This document shows, in pieces, positions 43,254-52,213 of a DNA stretch of 64,000 bases. The stretch covers positions 868,001 through 932,000 of the forward strand of contig AP025582.1 of NCBI GenBank assembly GCA_022846075.1. The letters are read 5' to 3'. Source of the stretch: Oscillospiraceae bacterium (lineage in GTDB: Bacteria > Bacillota > Clostridia > Oscillospirales > Oscillospiraceae). Below the pieces are notes generated by a model that saw only the letters and a program-made list of their open reading frames with translations, did no database searches and was not told the DNA's origin. The position numbers and the translations under genes were made by a program. Positions within the stretch are counted from its first letter, which is position 1. Every line of letters starts with the position of its first letter.

Positions 43254-43859
43254 TCACAGCGTGACCTTGACCCCCAGGAGCTTGATGAGGTCGATGGCCT
43301 GGTGGGCGCCGATGGTGAGCCCCCGCAGCTCGGAGAGGGATTCGGAGACCGTGAGCCCCTCGATGCCGCAGGTAGAGAAGTCCAGCCCGGACAGGGGCGT
43401 GTGGAAGAAGCTGACGCCAGAGAGGTCGACCCCCTCCGCCGTCAGCTTTTTCAGCTTGCAGCCCGTCCAGAAGGACTCCCGCAGCACGCAGTCCTTGAGG
43501 GCACAGCCGTCCCACATGGACTGGGCGCAGTTGGCGTAGCGCAGGGAGGTGTCCGCCAGGGCGCAGCCCCGCCAGTGGCTCTCCCGGAGGTCGGCCCCGT
43601 CCCCCTTGCAGCCGGTGAGGGCGCAGTCCTTCCAGCGGGTGCCCAGAAAGGAGCAGTTGGAGAAGTCGCAGTCCTCGAAGCGGACCTGATAAAAGGAGGA
43701 GCCGGCGAAGAGGCACTTGACGAACCGGCACTTTTGGAAGGTGACGGCGGTCCAGTCCAGGCCGGTCAGGTCGGCGTTTTCCAGGACCTCGTTTTGGAAG
43801 ATTTGATCGTCGATGCTGTCGTCCTCTTCCCGGGCGGCGGACAGGGCTTGGTGAAGCAT
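43254..43859 (-). CDS. Pentapeptide-repeat protein
   Basis: 201 residues. From about residue 28 to 165 it repeats with five-residue periodicity: ENADLTGLDW, FQKCRFVKCLF, FEDCDFSNCSF, CALTGCKGDGADLRES and similar, often with Phe or Leu at the centre and Cys at the edge. This predicts a right-handed quadrilateral beta helix. Such proteins include Qnr/MfpA DNA mimics that protect gyrase and many of unknown role. The Cys richness is notable. It has its own promoter and no obvious partner gene. Confidence 0.85.
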   Translation of the reverse strand: MLHQALSAAREEDDSIDDQIFQNEVLENADLTGLDWTAVTFQKCRFVKCLFAGSSFYQVRFEDCDFSNCSFLGTRWKDCALTGCKGDGADLRESHWRGCALADTSLRYANCAQSMWDGCALKDCVLRESFWTGCKLKKLTAEGVDLSGVSFFHTPLSGLDFSTCGIEGLTVSESLSELRGLTIGAHQAIDLIKLLGVKVTL

Positions 43860-43890
43860 GGTATCGTCTCCTTGGGTGGTTGTGGGGTCT

Positions 43891-43919
43891 AGTATAACAC
43901 AGGTTTGCCCGCCTTGGAA
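43891..43919 (-). promoter_or_regulatory. Promoter of the pentapeptide-repeat gene
   Basis: Minus-strand TTCCAA (43914-43919), 17-bp spacer, TATACT (43891-43896). Confidence 0.65.
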
Positions 43920-43920
43920 G

Positions 43921-44141
43921 ACGGTCCCCCTGGCTGTGCTCTACTGAAAGAGAGACCCGACCGGCATAGCCGGGCGGCCTATGCTACAGTTCCGATTCTC
44001 TCTCCCCAAAGACCCCCTCTCAACGACCAGCCAAGGGGGCTCCGGCCCCCTTGTTTGGATTCATCCCCCAAGCTGTCCACAGGAATACAGGAAAACCCCG
44101 TGGCCGCACTTTGTAGCAGCTACGGGGTTCGGTGGATCTTA
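43921..44141. other. Intergenic DNA without a supported gene
   Basis: 221 bp between the pentapeptide promoter and repeat copy 3. The only clear structure is a hairpin GGGGGC-TCCG-GCCCCC (44035-44050) followed by TTGTTTGG, which looks like a weak plus-strand terminator. No open frame has a ribosome binding site and plausible composition. Confidence 0.5.
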
Positions 44142-44521
44142 GGCTTCCCCTGGGGGAAGCTGTCGAGCGCAGCGAGACTGATGAGGGGAACTTATCGCTT
44201 TTGTAGAGCCTTTCCCGTTATCCCCAGTTCCCCTCATCCGTCAGCCCTCCGGGCTGCCACCTTCCCCCATGGGGAAGGCTAAAGACCACCTTCTGTCAAG
44301 CACACGCCAGCGGCCGAGCGGCGCAAGAGGGACCATGTGTCGCACAGATGCTCCCGTGCTTTTCCCCCAAACAACGAGCAGTAGACCTTCTACTAAAAAG
44401 GGAAACTGCGCCCAGGTTAGCACCAGAGACTTTTCTTTGGGGTTCTAAGGGACGTTTCTTTTCCTCGGGAAAAGAAACGTCCCTTAGAAAGACGCACGTC
44501 CCGACATGCAATCAGTCAAAA
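44142..44521. repeat. Dispersed two-part intergenic repeat, copy 3
   Basis: The cleanest copy. Module A (44142-44281) has both inverted arms and the GAGCGCAGCGA bulge. Module B (~44285-44521) has GTCAAGCACACGCCAGCGGC, GGACCATGTGTCGCACAGATG, CAGTAGACCTTCTACTAAAA, and ends ACGTCCCGACATGCAATCAG-TCAAAA. Its right part is a nearly perfect 19-bp hairpin CTAAGGGACGTTTCTTTTC / GAAAAGAAACGTCCCTTAG (44445-44487) with a tiny loop, the position at which copies 1 and 2 carry extra sequence. It lies downstream of gapA, just after its terminator. Confidence 0.87.
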
Positions 44522-44522
44522 G

Positions 44523-44565
44523 AAAAGGAGCACCCGCCGTCACTCGGACGACAGGTGCTCCTTTT
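44523..44565 (-). terminator. Terminator of gapA
   Basis: AAAAGGAGCACC/GGTGCTCCTTTT (44523-44534 with 44554-44565) with an inner CGTC..GACG stem; TCTTTTG follows on the minus strand. Confidence 0.9.
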
Positions 44566-44578
44566 GTCGAAGCAAATC

Positions 44579-45616
<1,038 letters not shown>

Positions 45617-45638
45617 TTAACGAACCTGCCAACTACAA

Positions 45639-45667
45639 ATTATAGACTACTTTACAGCAATTTGGAA
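45639..45667 (-). promoter_or_regulatory. Promoter of gapA
   Basis: Minus-strand TTCCAA (45662-45667), 17-bp spacer, TATAAT (45639-45644). Confidence 0.7.
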
Positions 45668-45703
45668 GTGGAAAAATGCTGTTTTGCGGAGAAAATTTCA
45701 GAG

Positions 45704-45720
45704 AATTTGTATCACAAATT
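45704..45720. promoter_or_regulatory. Palindrome in the gapA divergent region
   Basis: AATTTGT-ATC-ACAAATT, perfect 7-bp arms, lies about 40 bp upstream of the gapA -35 box and about 45 bp upstream of the opposite promoter. It may be an operator for a sugar-responsive regulator; none is adjacent. Confidence 0.4.
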
Positions 45721-45762
45721 TTATATATTCGACAACAAGCGACCCACTGCGACAAAAAGGCC

Positions 45763-45791
45763 TTGTTGGAGGGCCCAGATTTTGCTATACT
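45763..45791 (+). promoter_or_regulatory. Promoter of the kinase-like ATPase gene
   Basis: TTGTTG (45763-45768), 17-bp spacer, TATACT (45786-45791). Confidence 0.75.
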
Positions 45792-45838
45792 GCCAATAGT
45801 GAAATCAGTACAACCTAGGACGGACAGGGGGGTGCGCC

Positions 45839-46612
45839 ATGGAAGATCAAGCTGGCGATAAGCTGGTCCAGGAGCTGCGCGAGCAGGTGGGCAACCTGCT
45901 GGCCGCGTCTCAGCTGTTGACCCCGCTTGTCCGGGAGCAGGGCGGAAAGAAAGAGATGGACTATCTGGCCATGATGAACCAGAGCCTCTACCGCCTTCTG
46001 CGCACCATCGCCCACCTGGAGCTGACCCAGGAGAAGGCGCCCACCTTCCGGCCGGTGACCCTGGACCTGGCGGGACTGTGCCTGGAACTGGGCCGCAGGG
46101 TGGAGGCTTTGGCCGGGCAGGCCGGAGTGGAGTTCCGCTGCGAGCTGGGGGAGGAGACCCTCCTGACGGCGGCGGACGGCGGCTTGGTGGAGCTGGCACT
46201 GCTGAATCTGATCTCCAACGCCATTGAGGCGGCGGGGCCGGGCGGACACGTGGGGCTGAAGCTGAGCCGGAAGGGCACCCTGGCCATCCTGGCGGTGCGG
46301 GACGATGGCCCCGGCCTGAGCAAGCGGGAAGAGGCCGGGGAGGACCCCTATCTCAAAGAGGCGGGGGGCCTGGGCCTGGGGCTGGCCGCGGCCCGGCGGA
46401 CGGCGGCCCTTCACGGCGGCGCGCTGGTGCTGGAGAATCGGGAAGAGGGGGGCGTCCGGGCCGTGCTCTCCCTGCCCATCCGCAATCAAAAAGAGGACAT
46501 CGTCAGATCGCCCCGCATGGGCTACGATTTGACCGGCGGCTTTTCCACGGCGCTGGTGGAGCTTTCCAGGGTCCTGCCCTATACGGTATTTATGCCCGAA
46601 ACGTTGGATTAA
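45839..46612 (+). CDS. Histidine-kinase-like ATPase protein without membrane domain
   Basis: 257 residues. The first ~65 residues form two helices like a dimerisation domain (LVQELREQVGNLLAASQLL, MNQSLYRLLRTIAHLEL) but lack the conserved phosphoacceptor His context. The ATP-binding domain has NLISNAIEAAGPGG (N box), DDGPGLS (G1) and GLGLGLAAARRTAALHGG (G2). No receiver or DNA-binding gene is beside it. It could phosphorylate a distant regulator or act as a phosphatase or switch. A G-rich site precedes the ATG. A terminator follows. Confidence 0.83.
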   Translation: MEDQAGDKLVQELREQVGNLLAASQLLTPLVREQGGKKEMDYLAMMNQSLYRLLRTIAHLELTQEKAPTFRPVTLDLAGLCLELGRRVEALAGQAGVEFRCELGEETLLTAADGGLVELALLNLISNAIEAAGPGGHVGLKLSRKGTLAILAVRDDGPGLSKREEAGEDPYLKEAGGLGLGLAAARRTAALHGGALVLENREEGGVRAVLSLPIRNQKEDIVRSPRMGYDLTGGFSTALVELSRVLPYTVFMPETLD

Positions 46613-46620
46613 TTTCGCAA

Positions 46621-46646
46621 GGCCCGGCGGTTTCGCCGGGCCTTTT
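46621..46646 (+). terminator. Terminator after the kinase-like gene
   Basis: GGCCCGGCG-GTTT-CGCCGGGCC followed by TTTT. Confidence 0.9.
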
Positions 46647-46661
46647 CGCGGGCCGGACCAT

Positions 46662-46690
46662 TTGACGGCGGACCCCCGCCGTGCTACAAT
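46662..46690 (+). promoter_or_regulatory. Promoter of the MarR gene
   Basis: TTGACG (46662-46667), 17-bp spacer, TACAAT (46685-46690). The predicted start near 46697 rules out a GTG start at 46704 as well led. Confidence 0.85.
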
Positions 46691-46721
46691 CTGAAAAACA
46701 GCGGTGAGAGAGGGCGATGGT

Positions 46722-47177
46722 GTGGATCGGATTCAACTGGTGGAAGAGCTGCTGAGCGCCAGCCGAAGGTCGGCGATCGCACAGATGGGCTTCTGGGAGC
46801 GGCCCCGGGAGTACGCCCCCGGCGACACCCTGTACATGCGGGAGGCCCATTTTATCGTGGCGGTGGGGCTGGAGGGCTATCCCACCATGAGCGAGATGGC
46901 CCGGCGGCTCAACGTGACCCAGGGGGCGGTGACCCAGACGGCCACCCGGCTGGAGAAGAAGGGGTACGTGGTCCGGGCCAAGGACCCGAAGGACCGGCGG
47001 CAGACCACGGTGGCCCTCACGGAAAAGGGGAAGAAGCTCTGCGCGGAGCATGTGCGCTACGATCGGAGCCAGTACCGCCAGGTCAGCCAGTGGCTTGGGG
47101 ACTTCTCCGACGAAGATCTGGCCCTTTTCATCCGCTATGAGCAAAATAAGCGGGCGATGTTCACAACTCACGAATGA
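46722..47177 (+). CDS. MarR-family transcriptional regulator
   Basis: 151 residues. The winged helix spans about residues 55-110: TMSEMARRLNVTQGAVTQTATRLEKKGYVVRAKDPKDRRQTTVALTEKG, the MarR hallmark including DxRxxxxxLTxxG. The GTG at 46722 is chosen because AGAGAGGG is 7 nt upstream and the promoter start is only 7 nt before the GTG at 46704. The neighbouring MalY-type lyase and permease have two palindromes just upstream, which this protein probably binds. MarR proteins usually respond to small phenolic, lipid or redox ligands. Confidence 0.92.
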   Translation: MDRIQLVEELLSASRRSAIAQMGFWERPREYAPGDTLYMREAHFIVAVGLEGYPTMSEMARRLNVTQGAVTQTATRLEKKGYVVRAKDPKDRRQTTVALTEKGKKLCAEHVRYDRSQYRQVSQWLGDFSDEDLALFIRYEQNKRAMFTTHE

Positions 47178-47201
47178 GTTTTTTGTCAAAAAGAGAGAAA
47201 T

Positions 47202-47236
47202 GCCGGCCCCTGCCTTGACAAGGGCCGGTATTTTTT
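47202..47236 (+). terminator. Terminator of the MarR gene
   Basis: GCCGGCCC/GGGCCGGT (47202-47209 with 47222-47229) followed by ATTTTTT. Confidence 0.85.
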
Positions 47237-47245
47237 CTATATTCT

Positions 47246-47260
47246 CTTTAGTATCTAAAG
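47246..47260. promoter_or_regulatory. Putative MarR operator, distal site
   Basis: CTTTAG-TAT-CTAAAG, perfect arms, in the -35 region of the promoter in front of the lyase gene. Confidence 0.65.
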
Positions 47261-47280
47261 TAAATTTTTTTCTCAATATA

Positions 47281-47295
47281 CTTTAGAATCTAAAA
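47281..47295. promoter_or_regulatory. Putative MarR operator, proximal site
   Basis: CTTTAG-AAT-CTAAAA repeats the distal site with one arm mismatch; centres are 35 bp apart. It overlaps the end of the -10 box TATACT (47277-47282) and the +1. Confidence 0.62.
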
Positions 47296-47310
47296 TAAGT
47301 AGGAGAGAGC

Positions 47311-48480
47311 GTGACCTATGATTTTGACCGGCCCATAGACCGGCGGGGCACCAATGACCTGAAGTGGCGGCCGGAGGGGCTGAAGGGCTACCTGCCCATC
47401 CAGGTAAGCGGGGACATGATCCCCATGTGGATCGCCGACATGGATTTCCCCTGTCCGGCCGGCCTGGTGGAGGCCATCCGGCGTCGGGCGGAGGGAGAGA
47501 TCTTCGGCTACTGCGGGGCGAAGGCGGACTATTTTGAGGCCCTGGGCTGGTGGTACCGGACTCGGTTCGGCCTGGAGGTGCGGCCGGAGTGGGTCTCCAT
47601 CCTGCCCACGGTGGTGGCCGCCATCAACATGGGCATCCGGGCGTTCAGCGCCCCGGGGGACCAGGTCATCATCCAACAGCCGGTGTATGAGCCCTTCGCC
47701 GGGCTCATCGCCAAAACCGGCCGGGAGGTGGTGAACAACGCCCTGGTGTGCGAGGGGGGGCGGTACTCCATGGATTATGAACTCCTGGAGCGGCAGGCCG
47801 CCGAGCCCAGGGCCAAGGTGATGATCCTCTGCAGTCCCCACAACCCGGTGGGCCGGGTGTGGAAGGGGGAAGAGCTGGCCAGGCTGGGTGAGATCTGCAG
47901 GCGGAACGGAGTGGTGGTCATCGCCGACGAGATCCACAGCGACATCGTGTTCTCCGGCCATCAGCACACCCCCTTCCCCCTGGCCAGCGCCGCCCCTTGT
48001 ATGCTGTGCACCGCCCCCAGCAAGACCTTCAACGTGGCGGGGCTGCGGATCGCCAACATCATCCTTCCGGACCCGGAGATGAAGAAGCGCTATGACGAGA
48101 CGGCGGACAGCTTTTCCATGTCGGGCAGCAGCACCTTCGGCCTGGAGGCGGTGCGGGCCGCTTACTCCCCCGAGGGGGCTGAGTGGCTGGAGCAGGTGTT
48201 GGCCTACCTGGAGGGGAACGCCGGCGTGGTGGAGCGGTGGGCCGGGGCCCACGGCGTCGCCTTCACCCGCCCGGAGGGGACCTTCCTGTGCTGGCTGGAC
48301 CTGTCCTCCGCCGGGCTGGACGACGGGGCCATCCAGGAGAAGATCCTCATGGGCCAGGAGGTCATCTGCGTCCCCGGCCCCTGGTTCGGCCCCGGCGGAG
48401 AGGGGCACCTGCGGCTGAACATCGGCTGTACCCGGGCCACCCTGGAGGAGGCCCTTCGGCGGATCGAGACGGCCCTGTAA
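47311..48480 (+). CDS. MalY/PatB-family aminotransferase, probable C-S lyase
   Basis: 389 residues, PLP fold type I. MWIADMDFPCP and FGYCGAKADYFEA are MalY/PatB hallmarks, NPVGRVWKGEELARL precedes IADEIHSDIVFSGH, and the PLP lysine lies in TAPSKTFNVAGL. These enzymes cleave cystathionine or other cysteine S-conjugates, giving pyruvate, ammonia and a thiol; some act as regulators. The GTG at 47311 follows AGGAG. The APC permease gene 40 bp downstream may import the sulfur amino acid. The upstream MarR regulator and twin operators suggest substrate induction. Confidence 0.92.
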   Translation: MTYDFDRPIDRRGTNDLKWRPEGLKGYLPIQVSGDMIPMWIADMDFPCPAGLVEAIRRRAEGEIFGYCGAKADYFEALGWWYRTRFGLEVRPEWVSILPTVVAAINMGIRAFSAPGDQVIIQQPVYEPFAGLIAKTGREVVNNALVCEGGRYSMDYELLERQAAEPRAKVMILCSPHNPVGRVWKGEELARLGEICRRNGVVVIADEIHSDIVFSGHQHTPFPLASAAPCMLCTAPSKTFNVAGLRIANIILPDPEMKKRYDETADSFSMSGSSTFGLEAVRAAYSPEGAEWLEQVLAYLEGNAGVVERWAGAHGVAFTRPEGTFLCWLDLSSAGLDDGAIQEKILMGQEVICVPGPWFGPGGEGHLRLNIGCTRATLEEALRRIETAL

Positions 48481-48520
48481 ATCAGAAAAGAGAGAATGAG
48501 AGAAAAAGGAGGAACCCACT

Positions 48521-49849
48521 ATGACAGCGAAAACCAATGCTGATTCCCAGAAGCTCTCCCGCACGGATCTTTTCTCCATGGCCATCGGCCAGATCATCGG
48601 CGTGGGTATCATGACCATGACCGGCATCGCCATCGGCTTCACCGGTCGGAGCGTTCCCTTCGCCTATCTGCTGGCAGGTGTGCTCACCATCATCACCGCC
48701 TTTCCCCAGATCTTCATTGGCGGCACCGCCAACTTCCTGGGCGGCCAGTACTCCCAGATCGCCGTCCTCTCGGGCCAAAAGCTGGCGGGGGTGTACAACT
48801 ATGTGAACCTGTGCATGCTTTTCGGCATCTCCATGTATACGCTGTCCTTCGCGGATTACTTCCTCTCCCTGTTCCCGGGGGTCAGCGTCAAGCTCATCGG
48901 CCTTGTGGTGCTCACTGTCATCTTCGGGATGCACTTTGTGGGGGTTAAACAGGCCGCTCGGCTCCAGAACGTGATGAGCATTGTGCTGGCCTTGGGCATA
49001 GCCGCCTACGTGGCCTTCGGCGTGGGGGCGATCCAGCCCAACTACTTTGATGCTGAACAGTTCATGACCGGCGGGGTCTCTGGCTTCCTGCTGGCCAGCG
49101 TCTACCTCATCTTTGCCTCCGGCGGCGCCACCTTTGTGGTCAATTACAGCGCGCAGGCCAAGAACCCCACCAAGGACATTCCCATCGTCATCATCGTCTC
49201 TACCTCCGTCATCGTGGTCCTCTACGCCGTTATGTCGGCCATTGCCTCCGGGGTCCTGCCGGTGGACCAGGTGGCCAACCAGCCCCTCTCCGTTTCCGCG
49301 GTTGTGTTTATGCCCAGGGCGGTGTATACTTTCTTCGTGGTGGGGGGCGCCATGTTCGCCCTCCTCACCACCTTGAACTTCTCCATTGGCATGATGACCT
49401 ATCCCGCGCTCAAGGCCTGCGAGGACGGCTGGCTCCCCAAGGGGTTCGCCGCCTGCAACAAGCGGTTTGGCACGCCCCACTGGATCCTGCTGGCCTTCTT
49501 CCTGGTGGGGGTGGTGCCTATCCTGGTGGGCCTGGACCTGACCACCGTGGCCAACAGCACCCTGATCATCACCCAGGTCTGCAAGGCCATGGTGATCCTC
49601 TCCGCCATGCGGTTGCCCAAAAAGATGGGAGAGCTGTGGGGCCGTTCCCGCTTCCACGTCTCCAACGGGGCGCTGAACGCTGTGTGCGTGGGCAGCCTTG
49701 TCATTACGGTGCTGTCCGTTATCCTGCTGCTGGTTTCCTCCTCCCCCGTCCAGATCGCCGGCAACCTGATTATGCTGGGGGCGGCGGTAGTGCTGATGCT
49801 CCTGCGCCAGAAGCACGTGACTTTGAACCCCAGCTATACGGAAAACTAA
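48521..49849 (+). CDS. APC-family amino acid permease
   Basis: 442 residues, about twelve membrane segments. LSRTDLFSMAIGQIIGVGIMTMTGIAIG gives the broken first helix of APC transporters. FGMHFVGVKQAARLQNV and SAQAKNPTKDIPIVI (the loop before TM6-7) are typical. It probably imports the substrate of the lyase gene 40 bp upstream, a sulfur amino acid or conjugate; this is inferred from the operon. AAAGGAGG precedes the ATG. It is distinct from the permease at 8327-9748. Confidence 0.9.
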   Translation: MTAKTNADSQKLSRTDLFSMAIGQIIGVGIMTMTGIAIGFTGRSVPFAYLLAGVLTIITAFPQIFIGGTANFLGGQYSQIAVLSGQKLAGVYNYVNLCMLFGISMYTLSFADYFLSLFPGVSVKLIGLVVLTVIFGMHFVGVKQAARLQNVMSIVLALGIAAYVAFGVGAIQPNYFDAEQFMTGGVSGFLLASVYLIFASGGATFVVNYSAQAKNPTKDIPIVIIVSTSVIVVLYAVMSAIASGVLPVDQVANQPLSVSAVVFMPRAVYTFFVVGGAMFALLTTLNFSIGMMTYPALKACEDGWLPKGFAACNKRFGTPHWILLAFFLVGVVPILVGLDLTTVANSTLIITQVCKAMVILSAMRLPKKMGELWGRSRFHVSNGALNAVCVGSLVITVLSVILLLVSSSPVQIAGNLIMLGAAVVLMLLRQKHVTLNPSYTEN

Positions 49850-50034
49850 AACGGAGCTTCCGGGCGCCTGCATGCCCAGTGCCCGGCGCGCTTCCGGCCG
49901 CTTTCGTGTCCCCGATGCCGGGAAAAAGCGCGGGAGCTGAAAGAAAAATGCCTTTTCCCCTCCCGGGGAATGACCTGACTGATCCATCCATGCGCCGGGC
50001 GGTACCGGAAATATAGATAAAGGGAGCGATTCTC

Positions 50035-50799
50035 ATGAAGGTAAACCAGTGGATCAACGCCATATTCAGCCCCACCGGAGGCACCGCCAAGGTGGCCCGG
50101 TCCATCGCCAAGGGGAGCGGCCTGGAGGTCCGGGAGGTGGACCTGTCCGCCCCGGTGACGCCCGAGGACCTGCCCGAGGGGGCCGTGCTGGCGGCGGCTG
50201 TGCCGGTCTTTGGCGGGCGCGTCCCGGCGGCGGCCCTGGAGCGGCTGGCCGCGCTGAAGGGGAAGGGCAATCCCGCCGTGGCGGTGGCGGTCTACGGCAA
50301 CCGGGCCTATGAGGACGCTCTGCTGGAGCTGAAAAACGCCCTGGAACAGGGCGGCTTCCAGGTGGTGGCCGCCGGAGCCTTCATCGCGGAACACTCCATC
50401 GTCCGCTCCATCGCCGCCGGCCGGCCCGACGGGGAGGATACCCGCGCCGCCGAGGCCTTCGGGGCGTCTGTGGCGGCAAAGCTGGCCGCCGGGGACAGCT
50501 TTGCCCCTCTCCAGGTGCCCGGCAGCCCGGAGTACAAGGAGTACAAAGGCCTGCCTTTCCACCCCAAAGCGGGCCGGAGCTGTACCAAGTGCGGCACCTG
50601 CGCCGCCTCCTGTCCCGTGGGGGCCATCCCGGCGGAGGACCCCTCCGGGACCGACGAGGCCAGGTGTATCAGCTGTATGCGCTGTGTGGCGGTCTGCCCG
50701 GAGGGGGCCAGAGCCCTGCCGGCGGCGGCCCTGCTGGGGTCCAAGACCATGCTCATGGCCTGCGCCGGCAAGCCCAGGAAGCCCGAACAATTCCTGTGA
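50035..50799 (+). CDS. EFR1-type flavodoxin/ferredoxin fusion protein
   Basis: 254 residues. The N-terminal half is flavodoxin-like (NAIFSPTGGTAKVARSIAKG binds the FMN phosphate; VPVFGGRVPAAAL). The C-terminal half has two 4Fe-4S motifs, CTKCGTCAASCP and CISCMRCVAVCP (about residues 183-225). These EFR1 proteins are thought to shuttle electrons between ferredoxin pools in anaerobes. The 185-bp gap before it holds no clear promoter. A strong terminator follows. Confidence 0.9.
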   Translation: MKVNQWINAIFSPTGGTAKVARSIAKGSGLEVREVDLSAPVTPEDLPEGAVLAAAVPVFGGRVPAAALERLAALKGKGNPAVAVAVYGNRAYEDALLELKNALEQGGFQVVAAGAFIAEHSIVRSIAAGRPDGEDTRAAEAFGASVAAKLAAGDSFAPLQVPGSPEYKEYKGLPFHPKAGRSCTKCGTCAASCPVGAIPAEDPSGTDEARCISCMRCVAVCPEGARALPAAALLGSKTMLMACAGKPRKPEQFL

Positions 50800-50822
50800 G
50801 GGCTCCCGGTCCCTGACATGGA

Positions 50823-50862
50823 GAGAAAAAGCGGGCGGCCCACGGGCCGCCCGCTTTTTCTC
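50823..50862. terminator. Strong intrinsic terminator after the EFR1 gene
   Basis: An 18-bp stem (50823-50840 with 50845-50862) and CACG loop include A5 and T5 tracts in the arms. Confidence 0.92.
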
Positions 50863-50893
50863 ATGCCGCCGGAGGGCGGGCTGTCCGGTCCCC

Positions 50894-50922
50894 TTGACGG
50901 TGGGGGCCGGGTGTGGGATAAT
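50894..50922 (+). promoter_or_regulatory. Promoter of the CDF transporter gene
   Basis: TTGACG (50894-50899), 17-bp spacer, GATAAT (50917-50922). Confidence 0.72.
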
Positions 50923-50965
50923 ATAACATTAATATAGAATAAAATGATCGTCAGGAGGAAGTTTC

Positions 50966-52135
50966 TTGTTCGAGTTTTTGCTGAGACGGTTTGTGAAGGA
51001 CTACCAGAACGTAAAGGATCCCGCCGTGCGGGAGCGGTACGGCACCATGTCCGGGATTGTGGGCATCCTGCTGAACCTGCTGCTCTCCCTGGGGAAGTTT
51101 ATCGCCGGGGTCATCACCGCCTCGGTGTCGGTCACCGCCGACGCCTTCAACAACCTGTCCGACGCCGCCTCCTCTCTGGTTACTCTGGTGGGCTTCCGCC
51201 TGGCGGGACAGAAGGCGGACGACGACCACCCCTTCGGCCATGGACGCATCGAGTATCTGGCTGGGCTGGCGGTGTCCGTGGCCATTATGCTGGTGGGGGT
51301 GGAGCTGTTCAAGAGCGCCGTGGGAAAGATCCTCCACCCGGAGGAGGTGGCCTTTTCCGTCCTCTCCGCGGTGATCCTGGCCGCCTCCATCGGGGTGAAG
51401 CTGTGGATGTACTTTTTCAACAGGAATCTGGGCCGCCGCATCAACTCCTCCGCCATGGCGGCCACCGCCGCCGACGCCCTGTCCGACTGCGTAGCCACCG
51501 GCGCCGTGCTGCTGGGCCTGGTGGTGGGCCATTTCTCCGGCGTGTCCATCGACGGCTGGGTGGGGGTGCTGGTGGCCGCCTTCGTCCTGCGGGCGGGGTG
51601 GGAGTCGGCCAAGGACACTATCAGCCCCCTGCTTGGACAGCCCCCCGACCCGGAGCTGGTGCGGGGCATCCTGTCCACCGTCCTGGCCCACCGGGAGATC
51701 GCGGGGGTCCACGACCTGGTGGTCCACGACTACGGCCCCGGCAATATCATGGCCTCTCTCCACGCCGAGGTATCCATCGACGCCGACATGGGGGAGACCC
51801 ACGACGTCATCGACAACATTGAGCGGGAGCTGGCCAAGAAATACCGCATCCAGGCCACCATCCACATGGACCCCATCGTCACCAACGACGCCCGGGTCAA
51901 CGCCCGGAAAGAGGAAATGCTGGCCCTGGCCCAGGAGATCGACGGGGACATTACCCTCCATGATTTCCGCATGACCGAGGGCCCCACCCACACCAACCTT
52001 ATCTTCGACCTGGTGGTGCCCCGGTCCTGCCCCCTCTCCGACGAGGAGGTCCGCCGGGAGATGGCCCGGCTGGCCCAGGAGCGGGACCCCCGCTATCTCA
52101 CCGTGATCCAGGTGGACCACCCCTACATCGATTAA
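50966..52135 (+). CDS. Cation diffusion facilitator exporter
   Basis: 389 residues. Six membrane segments fall in the first ~210 residues. TADAFNNLSDAASSLVTL and HPFGHGRIEYLAGL hold the DxxxD and HxxxE-type metal sites of TM2 and its loop, and AADALSDCVATGAV the DxxxD of TM5. A cytoplasmic ferredoxin-like domain (~210-290) and a C-terminal extension to residue 389 follow, longer than in typical 300-residue CDF proteins. It should export Zn, Mn or Fe against protons. The TTG at 50966 follows AGGAGG. Confidence 0.92.
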   Translation: MFEFLLRRFVKDYQNVKDPAVRERYGTMSGIVGILLNLLLSLGKFIAGVITASVSVTADAFNNLSDAASSLVTLVGFRLAGQKADDDHPFGHGRIEYLAGLAVSVAIMLVGVELFKSAVGKILHPEEVAFSVLSAVILAASIGVKLWMYFFNRNLGRRINSSAMAATAADALSDCVATGAVLLGLVVGHFSGVSIDGWVGVLVAAFVLRAGWESAKDTISPLLGQPPDPELVRGILSTVLAHREIAGVHDLVVHDYGPGNIMASLHAEVSIDADMGETHDVIDNIERELAKKYRIQATIHMDPIVTNDARVNARKEEMLALAQEIDGDITLHDFRMTEGPTHTNLIFDLVVPRSCPLSDEEVRREMARLAQERDPRYLTVIQVDHPYID

Positions 52136-52213
52136 AATTCACAGTTCATTCACCGAAACAAGTTCGAATTCGATATAATAAAGCAGAATGACCCATACAA
52201 AGGGGGAAAAACC

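Noticed and set aside
47281-47310. Riboswitch in the short leader of the MalY-type gene
   Set aside because: The leader is only about 25 nt and is filled by the MarR-like palindrome, too short for a SAM or T-box element.
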